From the NCBI RefSeq assembly GCF_003987595.1, contig NZ_NGJZ01000004.1:1-64000 (forward strand): DNA of 64,000 nt, in the 5' to 3' direction. The notes under the pieces are model-generated. The model was not told the origin of the DNA, did no database searches, and saw only the letters and a list, made by a program, of their open reading frames with translations. A program made the position numbers and the translations under genes. Shown in pieces: positions 42,858 through 54,146 of this stretch (its first letter is position 1; the number at the start of each line of letters is the position of its first letter). Source of the stretch: Vagococcus entomophilus (GTDB lineage: Bacteria > Bacillota > Bacilli > Lactobacillales > Vagococcaceae).

Positions 42858-43457
42858 TCACTGAATATGTTGAGAAACCACACTGTCAATCATTTCTTTT
42901 CCAGTGGCTAAAAGCTCAAAGTCTCCTTCTGAAAAGCACCAAGTCGCCATAATTCCCCTAATCAAACTTTCAAATAATTGAAAAAGGACTTGCTCTGAGA
43001 GTCCATCTTGTTGGTTGGAGCTTGCTGCAATCAATCGCTGGAGCTGATTGGCAAAGGAGCGCTTAGAAAAATGACTATTGCGTTTGTTTAAACATTCATT
43101 CATATTGAAAGAGTAGGCTAAAGTCGTCATTTCAAGACCTGCTTCATAGGCAAACCGTAGCTCTAAAAATAAAAAGCAACTGATTTTTTCTCGCGCACAA
43201 GCTTGAGTATTCTTTTCCAAGAATTGGGCATATTCTTTTTCCATATATTCTCCAAGATTACTATAATAGCTTTCTTTGACAATATCCTCTTTTGAACGAT
43301 AATGCACATAAAATGTTCCTTTTGCAACGTGTGCGTGTTGGCATATTTCCTCAACTGTCACGTTGGAATAACCAATTTTTTTGATTAATTGAACTGCTGC
43401 TTCAAAAATAGTGCGCTTAGTCTGTTTTGCTTGTTCGCTACGTTTCATTTGTTTCAC
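42858..43457 (-). CDS. TetR-family regulator
   Basis: 199 aa with an N-terminal HTH (about 12-60, FEAAVQLIKKIGYSNVTVEEICQHAHVAKGTFYVHYRSKEDI). Divergent from a YciI-family gene with an operator-like palindrome between them, so it probably represses that gene and itself. It may also influence the downstream EcsC gene, 91 bases away. Confidence 0.88.
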   Translation of the reverse strand: MKQMKRSEQAKQTKRTIFEAAVQLIKKIGYSNVTVEEICQHAHVAKGTFYVHYRSKEDIVKESYYSNLGEYMEKEYAQFLEKNTQACAREKISCFLFLELRFAYEAGLEMTTLAYSFNMNECLNKRNSHFSKRSFANQLQRLIAASSNQQDGLSEQVLFQLFESLIRGIMATWCFSEGDFELLATGKEMIDSVVSQHIQ

Positions 43458-43467
43458 CTCTTGATTA

Positions 43468-43532
43468 TTGACAAATCTATTTTAACATATTATCATTTAA
43501 ATGACCACAGTCACCGACTATAGTCATTTAAA
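43468..43532 (+). promoter_or_regulatory. YciI promoter overlapping a TetR operator
   Basis: TTGACA (43468-43473), 17 bases, TATCAT (43491-43496). A 37-base near-perfect palindrome follows at 43496-43532 (TTTAAATGAC ... GTCATTTAAA, 15 of 17 arm positions matching, 3-base centre), a classic repressor site at the promoter's downstream edge. Confidence 0.75.
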
Positions 43533-43550
43533 TTGAAAGAAGGAATTTGA

Positions 43551-43838
43551 ATGTTTTTTTTAGACTTGACCTATCAAAAACCATTAACCGAAGTAGAACG
43601 CTATCTTGACGAGCATAACCAGTATCTAGAAAAACACTACCAATCCGGCAATTTCATCTGTTCTGGTCGCAAAAACCCTCGAATAGGTGGAGTTATCCTC
43701 TGCCAGTTTGACTCCCTTGATGAAGTAAAAACAATTATTCAAGAAGATCCGTTTTTACTACATGGCATTGCGAACTATCAGATTACGGAGTTCTGTCCAA
43801 CTAAAGCAGCAGCTAAGTACAACGATTTTTTAAGCTAA
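43551..43838 (+). CDS. YciI-family protein
   Basis: 95 aa with the YciI (ferredoxin-like dimeric alpha/beta) fold: FFLDLTYQKPL start, HNQYLEKHYQSGNFICSG with the conserved His, and a central ILCQFDSLDEVKTIIQEDPF. Catalytic role unknown. Controlled by the divergent TetR regulator. Confidence 0.85.
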   Translation: MFFLDLTYQKPLTEVERYLDEHNQYLEKHYQSGNFICSGRKNPRIGGVILCQFDSLDEVKTIIQEDPFLLHGIANYQITEFCPTKAAAKYNDFLS

Positions 43839-43970
43839 GCGATTCTGCCCATCTTTGACAAAGCAGTCAAGTCCACCCAGAGCTAAAGTAAAATCTTAAC
43901 AGGTTTAATTCAGAATGCTCCAAAACAACTAGACGCTCATTTTTTAAGTCTTATATATGATTTCATAATA

Positions 43971-44006
43971 AAAAGGGCAGTATCTGTACAATACTGTCCT
44001 TTTTTA
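43971..44006. terminator. Terminator between convergent genes
   Basis: Stem AAAAGGGCAGTAT / ATACTGTCCTTTT (43971-43983, 43991-44003) with one G-T pair and T/A runs on both sides. It serves the YciI gene and the regulator at 44004. Confidence 0.85.
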
Positions 44007-45947
44007 TAAACTGTAATATCCATCTGTTGTGAGGATTTCGACCAACTTTTCAATAAAATCTAGCCGATTTTCACTCCGACTAAGATACGTCACATGGTAA
44101 GACTCCGCCATTACTTCCATCATTCTTGGAAAAATCCGATTAAAAACACTTGTGTCACTTTTTTTCGCTGCCAATGCAACAACTAATTGCACTTCTTTTT
44201 CGTCCCAATCTAGTATTCCTGACGATTTCAACACAAGTAGCCCTGTCTGCAGCGCGTCATATCTGATTGCATGGGGTATAGCTACCTTACTTGGAAAGGC
44301 AGTAGACGAAAGCTTTTCTCTTTCTTCTAGCTCACGCTTAAAATGAGCCTCAACATAGCCATTGTCCACATACACATGGCTGATTTTTTGAATGAGCTCT
44401 TCTCGCTTTAAGTCCAAACTTAGTTGTAGATATAACTCCTCTGGAATCCATTGTAAGAGTGTCCGCTGTAAAAACATTCGATATCTTTTTTGGTAGATCT
44501 GTTCGGTCTTTAATCGGATTTTTTTTATATCCGTGCTCGTCATGAATTCTTTCACGCTCACCACCGATTGAACTTCCAAAAAAGCGTTTGGGATGCTTTC
44601 AATGCCAAATGTTGTCAGCACTAAATCAACTGATTCGAGTGCCAATACTTCGGAGAAATCCTCATAAAGCTGGATCACCCTAATTTCTGTATCAAAGCTA
44701 TCACGCAATTTTGCAACCATTATGCTTCCAATATGCAAATAATCAGGTGTCACGATGATTGCTTGGAGCTGCTTTTCTTCTTCTGTTTGGTGTTGAATAA
44801 ATGTTCCTACATGCAACGCTAAAAACGCAATCTCGTTCTCGTCAATTTCAATCTCCAACCCGCCAGCCAATAATGCAGACATGTATACTGCAATATCAAA
44901 AAGAACGGGATATTTAACTTTAATATCTAATAAACTAAAATTTCTCGAAATAAGATGGTCTTGTGCTCGATTATAAAGATTTTGCACATGATAAAGAAGT
45001 TTTTGACGGAATTGTTGATCTGAAAAATCTAATAGATATACTTGAGAAATCTCGGCCAATACTTGGTCCAATGTTTGTTCCAACTCTTTATTAATATAAG
45101 ACTTAACCAGCTTTGAATCCTGATTAATTTCGCCATAGCACAAGACAATTAGTTCCAAACGATCTTGCACCTGTATGTTTAGGCCAAACAAACTGTTTAA
45201 TTCATTACAAATTAAATCCACCACTTTTTTTGCTTTTGTTTGCCAATATGCTGTGACTGCAGCCAAACAACCTTCTCGCTCAAAAGAGTCTTTATCCCCC
45301 ACTTTGGCACGATCAATTGCTAAAGCTAAATGCAAAATAAAATTTTGAAAAAAGTAAGTGTTAGTATAAAAGGCATTCCTTTCAAAAGCAAGTTGAGAAA
45401 TTTCAATGACTTTTTTCAAATTTAAATAGCCCAGAAACTTTTGAATATCGTCCTTGAATGAGGCACCCTGGCTACTTTGCTCTTTGATCAGATCAACCAT
45501 CCAATCTCGCTTTTTTCTCTCTTCACCTACTAACGTATAACAAGCGCCCTTTTGTATAATTTTCAACTCATATTTCTTAGCTCTGTTACTGAGCCACGCA
45601 AGATCGGAACGAATCGTCGCATCCGAGACATAAAAGACATCGGACAACTCAAACAAATCAATTCCCTTACGTGTAAACTTCAAGAGCTTGCGTAAAATTT
45701 GGAAACGCCTTTGACCAACAGAAACGTACTCTGAATCACTTGTATCTTGATCACCCAAACGTTTGGGTAAACGATAACCCGTCCGTGTGGATTCAATCAA
45801 GAAGATATTTTCTTCCTTAATCTTCTTGATATATAAACGAACCGTTCGATCTGTTACTCCTAATAGTTTGGCCAGCTCTTTTGCGGATACAAACTTTTCA
45901 CTGCCTTGTTTTCGAAGATACTTTATCAGTGAGTCAATGTTGCTCAT
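44004..45947 (-). CDS. PRD-containing transcriptional activator (LicR type)
   Basis: 647 aa: two N-terminal helix-turn-helix domains (about 5-60 and 80-130), two PRD domains (about 180-390), an EIIB-like segment (about 395-480) and a C-terminal EIIA domain with the IPHA histidine motif. PTS components phosphorylate these domains to set activity. Sixteen bases downstream of the GH1 gene and in the same operon as PTS IIC, IIA and IIB, which it should activate. Confidence 0.88.
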   Translation of the reverse strand: MSNIDSLIKYLRKQGSEKFVSAKELAKLLGVTDRTVRLYIKKIKEENIFLIESTRTGYRLPKRLGDQDTSDSEYVSVGQRRFQILRKLLKFTRKGIDLFELSDVFYVSDATIRSDLAWLSNRAKKYELKIIQKGACYTLVGEERKKRDWMVDLIKEQSSQGASFKDDIQKFLGYLNLKKVIEISQLAFERNAFYTNTYFFQNFILHLALAIDRAKVGDKDSFEREGCLAAVTAYWQTKAKKVVDLICNELNSLFGLNIQVQDRLELIVLCYGEINQDSKLVKSYINKELEQTLDQVLAEISQVYLLDFSDQQFRQKLLYHVQNLYNRAQDHLISRNFSLLDIKVKYPVLFDIAVYMSALLAGGLEIEIDENEIAFLALHVGTFIQHQTEEEKQLQAIIVTPDYLHIGSIMVAKLRDSFDTEIRVIQLYEDFSEVLALESVDLVLTTFGIESIPNAFLEVQSVVSVKEFMTSTDIKKIRLKTEQIYQKRYRMFLQRTLLQWIPEELYLQLSLDLKREELIQKISHVYVDNGYVEAHFKRELEEREKLSSTAFPSKVAIPHAIRYDALQTGLLVLKSSGILDWDEKEVQLVVALAAKKSDTSVFNRIFPRMMEVMAESYHVTYLSRSENRLDFIEKLVEILTTDGYYSL

Positions 45948-45962
45948 GGCCTACGCTCCTTT

Positions 45963-48659
<2,697 letters not shown>

Positions 48660-48660
48660 C

Positions 48661-48990
48661 TTAACCCCCTCCAATCTTTTGATAAAGTTTGATCATTTCT
48701 TTTACCATATTTAGCTCCGACATAACCGTCATAAGCGTATCTTGGGCATGCCCAAATAAAGCCGAATACGGTATCATCACTCCTTCTGCTTCTTTTTGTA
48801 ACGTACTAGTTTGAACGTTGTGCGCGGATACAATTTCCTGATTGGCCTCATGGAGAAACTGTTTAGCCGCCTCAAAATTCCCTTTTGACGCTTGTGTTAA
48901 CGCTTGAAATACACGTTCACGTGCGTTCCCTGCATGCAAAATCACTTGCATCGATAATACGTTCAGAGCCTCTCTATCTACAGCTGTCAT
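48661..48990 (-). CDS. PTS IIA, lactose/cellobiose family
   Basis: 109 aa all-helical IIA. The phosphorylated histidine is in the MQVILHAGNARE motif. It overlaps the IIB gene by four bases (ATGA), and its stop abuts the IIC start. Confidence 0.92.
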   Translation of the reverse strand: MTAVDREALNVLSMQVILHAGNARERVFQALTQASKGNFEAAKQFLHEANQEIVSAHNVQTSTLQKEAEGVMIPYSALFGHAQDTLMTVMSELNMVKEMIKLYQKIGGG

Positions 48991-49310
48991 ACGCTTTCCT
49001 CCTCTTCCAACCTTTTTTGAATAAATTCAATCAATCCCTGCCCATCTAAAGCCCCGTACACTCGTTGAGGAATCACATCAAAACTAATCCCTGCTCCTGC
49101 GCCTATTTCTTTTACCTCATCCAACATGTACTTTAAATGTGGCGCAATCAGCAATAAATCATACTCTGACAACGTTTTGGATAATTCTGCTTCACTGCGG
49201 GCTTTAATCTCATAATTTAATCCTTTCTTTTTAGCCGCTTTCCTAGCCGAAGCAGCCATAAATCCTGAAGATGCACCCGCACCACATACCAATAAAATTT
49301 TTTTGGTCAT
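48987..49310 (-). CDS. PTS IIB, cellobiose family
   Basis: 107 aa. Begins TKKILLVCGAGASSGFMA with the phosphocysteine near residue 9. The start at 49310 is chosen for its GAGGGAGG site; an upstream in-frame ATG at 49346 lacks one. First gene of the operon IIB-IIA-IIC-GH1-regulator. Confidence 0.92.
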   Translation of the reverse strand: MTKKILLVCGAGASSGFMAASARKAAKKKGLNYEIKARSEAELSKTLSEYDLLLIAPHLKYMLDEVKEIGAGAGISFDVIPQRVYGALDGQGLIEFIQKRLEEEESV

Positions 49311-49476
49311 ATTCTTTTCCTCCCTCTCTTTGTACACAATAAACATAACAAAAAAGAAAGCGGATACATTTATTTTTATTTCCTAGATATAGGAACACCT
49401 AATCAATCTTTAAATGTCTTGAATACTATATATTAACACTCTATGCTATTTTTTGCTTTAGAAACAATAATTAGAG

Positions 49477-49535
49477 ATTTCAAAAGAATTAAAAGCGAAA
49501 AAAATTTCTTTTTCCGCTTTTAATTCTTTTGAAAT
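49477..49535. repeat. 21-bp perfect inverted repeat
   Basis: Arms 49477-49497 and 49515-49535 are exact complements (ATTTCAAAAGAATTAAAAGCG), with a 17-base AT-rich loop. It lies between the PTS operon promoter region and the end of the toxin cluster, so it is probably a terminator for the cluster, although the U-run lies in the loop. Confidence 0.7.
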
Positions 49536-49568
49536 TGTTATTTTTATCTATGCTAACTTTTCGTTCAG

Positions 49569-49832
49569 CTAAAAGTGATCCAAGTTTTCTTTTTGTTTTT
49601 CCAATACTGTCGTTAACTTTTTTCCAAACTGACCTTTGACGGCTTTTTCTAAAGTAGGTGAAGCGAGATTCAATGCATTTTTTGCCTCTTTTATCTCATC
49701 GTTCATTTTCCTCTTATCTTCTTGCTTTTTTAGATAAGACCTGACCATATTTATTTCACCTATTGCTTTGACCACCACTTTTTCTAAGTCTTTTTTCAAC
49801 TCTTTTTGTAGTTTTTTAGCAATTTGCTCCAT
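49569..49832 (-). CDS. Small helical partner of the T7SS lipase (87 aa)
   Basis: Lys/Glu-rich all-helical protein without signal or membrane segment. It is the last gene of the toxin cluster, 20 bases downstream of another small helical gene. By position it corresponds to the small export partners (Lap/Tlaa type) that pair with LXG or reverse-LXG toxins; sequence identity to those is not assured. Confidence 0.65.
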   Translation of the reverse strand: MEQIAKKLQKELKKDLEKVVVKAIGEINMVRSYLKKQEDKRKMNDEIKEAKNALNLASPTLEKAVKGQFGKKLTTVLEKQKENLDHF

Positions 49833-49852
49833 TGCTTATCTCCTTATTTTTG

Positions 49853-50158
49853 TCATTGTCTCCATGCACTTTTGTATTCCCTATCAGCATCATCTTGCCT
49901 TTGCCTGACTTGTTTTTTTTCAGCCTCTATCTTTTCATTGTACTCATATTCGAGTCGGCTTAGTTCCGTTTTAGCCCGATCTATTACTTCATATTCAGAT
50001 GATGTCGAAGAATCGTAAGCGAAACGCTGAATAAAATCAAATGTTTCGTGTATCATCTGTTCCCCACTATGATTGGCAGCAATTAGAGAATCTTCTTCTT
50101 GTTCTAACTCAAGTCTCTTCTTAGTATAATTTTGAGTCAATTGGTCTTCATCTGTCAT
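49853..50158 (-). CDS. Small helical partner of the T7SS lipase (101 aa)
   Basis: All-helical coiled-coil-like protein, very Glu/Gln/Arg-rich, resembling the DUF3958-type partners that bind the LXG helical domain of type VII effectors. It is 13 bases downstream of the toxin gene, so translation is probably coupled. Ends DREYKSAWRQ. Assignment rests on size, composition and position. Confidence 0.65.
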   Translation of the reverse strand: MTDEDQLTQNYTKKRLELEQEEDSLIAANHSGEQMIHETFDFIQRFAYDSSTSSEYEVIDRAKTELSRLEYEYNEKIEAEKKQVRQRQDDADREYKSAWRQ

Positions 50159-50171
50159 ATTTTTCCTCCAA

Positions 50172-51452
50172 TTACTTTAGTTGTTCCGCAAGTTCTTGGT
50201 CTCGTTTTAGTAACTCATGAATCTTATTCGTGATTTCTTGGGACAATTTTTCAAATTTTTCATCCATGGCTTTAGCCTGATCAATTTTACTTTGGAAATA
50301 CTCTGTTGGATCCACTATAATCGATTGTTTTGTGAAACCAACCTCTGCTAAAACACTCATCATTTCACTCTCGGATAGTTCTTGGATGTGCTTCCTTGCT
50401 TCTTTTAGAGTATTGGTCCACCTTTGTTCCGCTGCCTGAATAGCAGTTTGTGCGGTCGTAATGACTTTTGCTAGAGCGCTTTGATAGGATTTTCTTGCAG
50501 TGTTTGTCGCCGTTAAAGCGAGTTGATTATCCAAATAGATTTTTTCATTACTTGACAAGCCGCCACCACTTTGAGTAAGTCGTTTTTCTAAGTCTGACAG
50601 AGTGCTTAACTGCAAGGCAAATGCACCCATTAAGTAATGTTGAGATTGTTTTAGGAGAGCTTTTTGGTTATAGTCATTATTTGGAATAAGTAGCTTTCCG
50701 TCTTTATCAAATTTCCAATTGCTCAAACTATGATAGTCTAACGGATTCTTGAACCCCATCTCCAGACTTATCATGATTTCAGCGCCTGTTCCGTTGCCAT
50801 TTAAGCGGATAGCATCCCCTCGATTCCGATAATTCGTCAACATCCCTGGATGATTTTTAACCCATTTTTTGGCTTTTTCGGATAATATTCCATAAGGGTC
50901 AGCGCCGTTAAACCCAACATTTCGCCACTTATTTTCCGCCGCAGCCAACAAGGCTAAATACTCTCCTAACGAATGACCGGTTGTTGAAATTTCTGCATGA
51001 GGGTATAAGCGCTTGATCTCATCCGCAAATAAAAGTGCGGTCGTCGCTTGAGAGTCTGTGGTGACGACCTTTTTGGGGTCAAAACCACTCCCATTTCCTT
51101 GAACATCACTTGCTCTACTCCCGACAGGATTATTGTCCAAAGTGAGTTTCTCACTGCCCAAAGCAACTGTTTGAATATCTGTTTGAATATCTTTATTGTC
51201 ATCCGAATTGGTCCCCGCATATGCGATGACAACTTTAGACATATCGACTTTTCCATCTTTATTGACAGGCGCAACGGCCATTGCTTGCATGCCGTTAGAG
51301 GTGTTGTCTTTCAGTTTGAGCACTCGATAATCGGATCCTTTAGCATCTATAACGGTATTTTGTTTTATATCAGGATTATACTTAGAATGCTTTGGATCTG
51401 TTGTGTACACAATATCACTTAAATATCGATGATCTTTATCAGGTATACTCAA
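50172..51452 (-). CDS. TslA-like lipase toxin with C-terminal LXG-like domain
   Basis: 426 aa. Variable N-terminus (1-52), a highly conserved block NGMQAMAV...DNKDIQ (53-90), an alpha/beta-hydrolase core with GHSLG (Ser161), NRGDAI (Asp213) and DYHSLSNW (His241) forming a lipase-like triad, and a helical C-terminal region (about 265-426). No signal peptide. This toxin-first, targeting-domain-last order is that of S. aureus TslA, a type VII-secreted lipase. It overlaps the upstream immunity gene by four bases and is followed by two small helical genes. The secretion machinery itself is not in the window. Confidence 0.82.
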   Translation of the reverse strand: MSIPDKDHRYLSDIVYTTDPKHSKYNPDIKQNTVIDAKGSDYRVLKLKDNTSNGMQAMAVAPVNKDGKVDMSKVVIAYAGTNSDDNKDIQTDIQTVALGSEKLTLDNNPVGSRASDVQGNGSGFDPKKVVTTDSQATTALLFADEIKRLYPHAEISTTGHSLGEYLALLAAAENKWRNVGFNGADPYGILSEKAKKWVKNHPGMLTNYRNRGDAIRLNGNGTGAEIMISLEMGFKNPLDYHSLSNWKFDKDGKLLIPNNDYNQKALLKQSQHYLMGAFALQLSTLSDLEKRLTQSGGGLSSNEKIYLDNQLALTATNTARKSYQSALAKVITTAQTAIQAAEQRWTNTLKEARKHIQELSESEMMSVLAEVGFTKQSIIVDPTEYFQSKIDQAKAMDEKFEKLSQEITNKIHELLKRDQELAEQLK

Positions 51453-51844
51453 ATTATTTCCTCTATTCCATTTGAAAATTTAACATGCGTTTTATTTTTA
51501 GTTTTTCCGCGTTTCTGTATGCTTTTATCTTTTATTACAAACCCGTATACCTGTTTAGATTTTTTTTCAAAGTTGTACATGAATTTCAACGAGTTATTTT
51601 GAGTATCGGTCATGACTACATAAATTCCATAAGACCCGGTCACTTTATCATAAACAGATTTTTCAACTTTTACTTCCTTTATATTCTCAAATGTATTTTT
51701 CAATGCTTTTACCGACTGTCTTTCAACTTCAATTAACTCTTTCTTCGATTGCCCTTCTCTTTTATCCATATAAACCTTTCCTCCAATAAAACCTAATATA
51801 ATCATTACTCCTAAAATAAGCCAAATCCATTTCTTCTTTTTCAT
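51449..51844 (-). CDS. Membrane-anchored putative immunity protein 1
   Basis: 131 aa from the ATG at 51844 (TTAGGAGTAGAGTCAAC upstream is conserved in all units). Cytoplasmic MKKKKW, one membrane helix (about 6-24), then an extracytoplasmic domain of about 105 residues. Position overlapping the lipase toxin gene, and size, match the TilA-type immunity protein of S. aureus, though that one is a lipoprotein and this has no lipobox. Its domain should protect against the toxin from outside the membrane. It is the cognate of the full-length toxin. Confidence 0.75.
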   Translation of the reverse strand: MKKKKWIWLILGVMIILGFIGGKVYMDKREGQSKKELIEVERQSVKALKNTFENIKEVKVEKSVYDKVTGSYGIYVVMTDTQNNSLKFMYNFEKKSKQVYGFVIKDKSIQKRGKTKNKTHVKFSNGIEEII

Positions 51845-52005
51845 GTTGACTCTACTCCTAACCAATCGTGAGTGGATGATTTTCTCCATTTATTCAATAG
51901 TAGCTTAAAAGAGACAATTATTCTGAATTTAGACTGGAACGATTTTACAACCAGATCCATCTATCGTTCATAATATTATCTTTTCATAAAATTATATTTA
52001 TAATT

Positions 52006-52356
52006 CTATAATACTATATTATAAGTAGCTAGCAAACAAAAGATTTTAGTATTTTTTAGCAAATGTTGTTTTATTAAAATTTTTGTTTGAATATCTTTAT
52101 TGTCATCCGAATTGGTCCTCGCATATGCGATGACAACTTTAGACATATCGACTTTGTCAGCTTTATTGACAGGCGTAACGGCCATTGCTTGCATGCCGTT
52201 AGAGGTGTTGTTTTTGACTTTCAATATTTCGAAATCGCTCCCGCCAAAATCATGTACAGCACCTTCAATCATTGCAGGGGAATAATTTTTATGTTTTGGG
52301 TCAGTCCAATAAACATATTCGCTTATTTTATTATATTTTTTATCTGATACACTCAA
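52006..52356 (-). CDS. Truncated toxin N-terminus, cassette 2
   Basis: 116 aa: variable start (1-52) with VHDFGGSDFEILKVKNN, conserved NGMQ...DIQT block, then an unrelated tail. The lipase triad is absent, so it cannot be an enzyme. Overlaps immunity gene 2 by four bases. The first 52 residues are close to cassette 4. Confidence 0.7.
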   Translation of the reverse strand: MSVSDKKYNKISEYVYWTDPKHKNYSPAMIEGAVHDFGGSDFEILKVKNNTSNGMQAMAVTPVNKADKVDMSKVVIAYARTNSDDNKDIQTKILIKQHLLKNTKIFCLLATYNIVL

Positions 52357-52748
52357 ATTTCTTCCTCTTCCCCATTTGAATAAGTTACTTTCACACTACC
52401 TTTCGTGATCCCTTTTTCTTGAACCCCGCGATCTATTACACTGTAATCACTAAGTTCATTGTCATTTTTTATAAAACCGTAATCAAAAAAAACCGAATTT
52501 CCTTTGTCGTTAGTCATTACAATAACTAGACGATAAAAGCCTGTCATTTTATTAAATCCTATTCTTTCTACTCTCACCTCTGAAATATCTGTGAAAGTAT
52601 TTTTCAATGCTTTTACCGACTGTCTTTCGACTTCAATTAACTCTTTTTTCGAATGTTCTGCTCTTTTATCCATATAAACTTTTCCTCCAATACCACCTAA
52701 TATAATAATTACCCCTATAATAAGCCAAATCCATTTTTTCTTTTTCAT
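52353..52748 (-). CDS. Putative immunity protein 2 (cassette)
   Basis: 131 aa: same membrane anchor as protein 1, followed by a different ectodomain (VERIGFNKMTGFYRL, FFDYGFIKN). It resembles immunity protein 4, and the paired toxin starts 2 and 4 are also alike. Intact frame, no stop. Confidence 0.72.
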   Translation of the reverse strand: MKKKKWIWLIIGVIIILGGIGGKVYMDKRAEHSKKELIEVERQSVKALKNTFTDISEVRVERIGFNKMTGFYRLVIVMTNDKGNSVFFDYGFIKNDNELSDYSVIDRGVQEKGITKGSVKVTYSNGEEEEI

Positions 52749-52931
52749 GTTGACTCTACTCCTAACCAATCGTGAGTGGATGATTTTCTCCATTTATTCA
52801 ATAGTAACTTAAAAGAGACAATTATTCTGAATGTAGACTGGAACGATTTTACACCGGATCCATCTTCAGTTCATAATATTTGCCTTTAATAAAATAATAT
52901 TTATAATTCTATAATACTATATTATAAGTAG

Positions 52932-53258
52932 CTAGCAAACAAAAGATTTAGTATTTTTTGACAAATGTTTTTTTATTAAAATTTTTGTTTGAATATCTTT
53001 ATTGTCATCCGAATTGGTTCCAGCACATGCGATGACAGCTTTAGACATATCGACTTTGCCAGCTTTATTGACAGGCGCAACGGCCATTGCTTGCATGCCG
53101 TTATCAAAGCTATCTTCTATTTTTAATATTTTATAACTATGCCCATCTATTTTTTGAATTGAACCTTCTGTTATTTCAGGCTCATATTTTTTATGTTTAA
53201 GATCTAGCCAATATACTGTATCACTCAGTTTATTGTATTCCTTGTCTGATATACTCAT
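52932..53258 (-). CDS. Truncated toxin N-terminus, cassette 3
   Basis: 108 aa ending a few residues after the conserved block. Its block has IACAGTN where the others have IAYAGTN, a sign of drift. Overlaps immunity gene 3 by four bases. No catalytic triad. Confidence 0.68.
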   Translation of the reverse strand: MSISDKEYNKLSDTVYWLDLKHKKYEPEITEGSIQKIDGHSYKILKIEDSFDNGMQAMAVAPVNKAGKVDMSKAVIACAGTNSDDNKDIQTKILIKKHLSKNTKSFVC

Positions 53259-53650
53259 AAACTTTCGCTCTTTCCGTTCGAATAAGAAACTGTAATTGTT
53301 GTTGTTGTGACACCTTCTTTTTGAACTATTTCGTCTTTCACTCCATAGTTTTCTAATTTGGTTTCACCTTTTACATAAATAATATTAAATTTTGTTGTTT
53401 GTTGTTGCTGATTTTCCATAGAAACAATAAACATATAAGAACCTGTATTATTATTTTTCCCTTTATTTTCAATGAATTTCAAAGATTTCACATTTGCAAA
53501 AGTATTCTTTAAAGCTTTTGCACATTGCATTTCAACAGAAATTATATCCGTAGTTTTCTTTTTTTCTCTAGTCAAGTAAATTCCTCCTCCAATACAACTT
53601 AATAGAACAACTATTCCTAAAATAGGCCAAACCCAATTTTTATTTTTCAT
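53255..53650 (-). CDS. Putative immunity protein 3 (cassette)
   Basis: 131 aa, the most divergent of the set: NKNWVWPILGIVVLLSCIGGG anchor and a Gln/Thr-rich ectodomain (MENQQQQTTKF). Unlike the rest it has a lipobox-like LLSC in the hydrophobic segment, so it could be a lipoprotein like TilA, though Leu at the -2 position is not standard. Confidence 0.7.
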   Translation of the reverse strand: MKNKNWVWPILGIVVLLSCIGGGIYLTREKKKTTDIISVEMQCAKALKNTFANVKSLKFIENKGKNNNTGSYMFIVSMENQQQQTTKFNIIYVKGETKLENYGVKDEIVQKEGVTTTTITVSYSNGKSESL

Positions 53651-53876
53651 ATTGACTCTACTCCTAACCAATTTTGAGTGGATGATTTTTTTCGATAATC
53701 TTTTGAAAGAACCACTTATGCTACATTTAGACTGGAACGACTTTACAACCAGATTTATCTATCATTCATAATATAACCCTTTAATAAAATTATATTTATA
53801 ATTCTATATTATAAGTAGCTAGCAAAACAAAAGATTTAGTATTTTTTAGCAAATGTTTTTTTATTAAAATTTTTGT

Positions 53877-54146
53877 TTAAATATCTTTATTGTCATCCGA
53901 ATTAGTCCCAGCATAAGCAATCATAACTTCAGACATATCGACTTTACCATCTTTATTGACAGGGGCAACAGCCATTGCTTGCATGCCGTTAGAGGTGTTG
54001 TTTTTGACTTTCAATATTTCGAAATCGCTCCCGCCAAAATCATGTACAGCATCGTCAACCATTGTAGGAGCATAATTTTTATGTCTTAAGTCAGTCCAAT
54101 AAACTTTATCACTCAAATTTTTGTAATTTCTTTCAGAAATAGTCAA
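53877..54146 (-). CDS. Truncated toxin N-terminus, cassette 4
   Basis: 89 aa. The conserved block ends at a TAA that replaces the CAA of the DIQT motif, a single-base nonsense change. Shares VHDFGGSDFEILKVKNN with cassette 2. Overlaps immunity gene 4. Confidence 0.68.
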   Translation of the reverse strand: MTISERNYKNLSDKVYWTDLRHKNYAPTMVDDAVHDFGGSDFEILKVKNNTSNGMQAMAVAPVNKDGKVDMSEVMIAYAGTNSDDNKDI

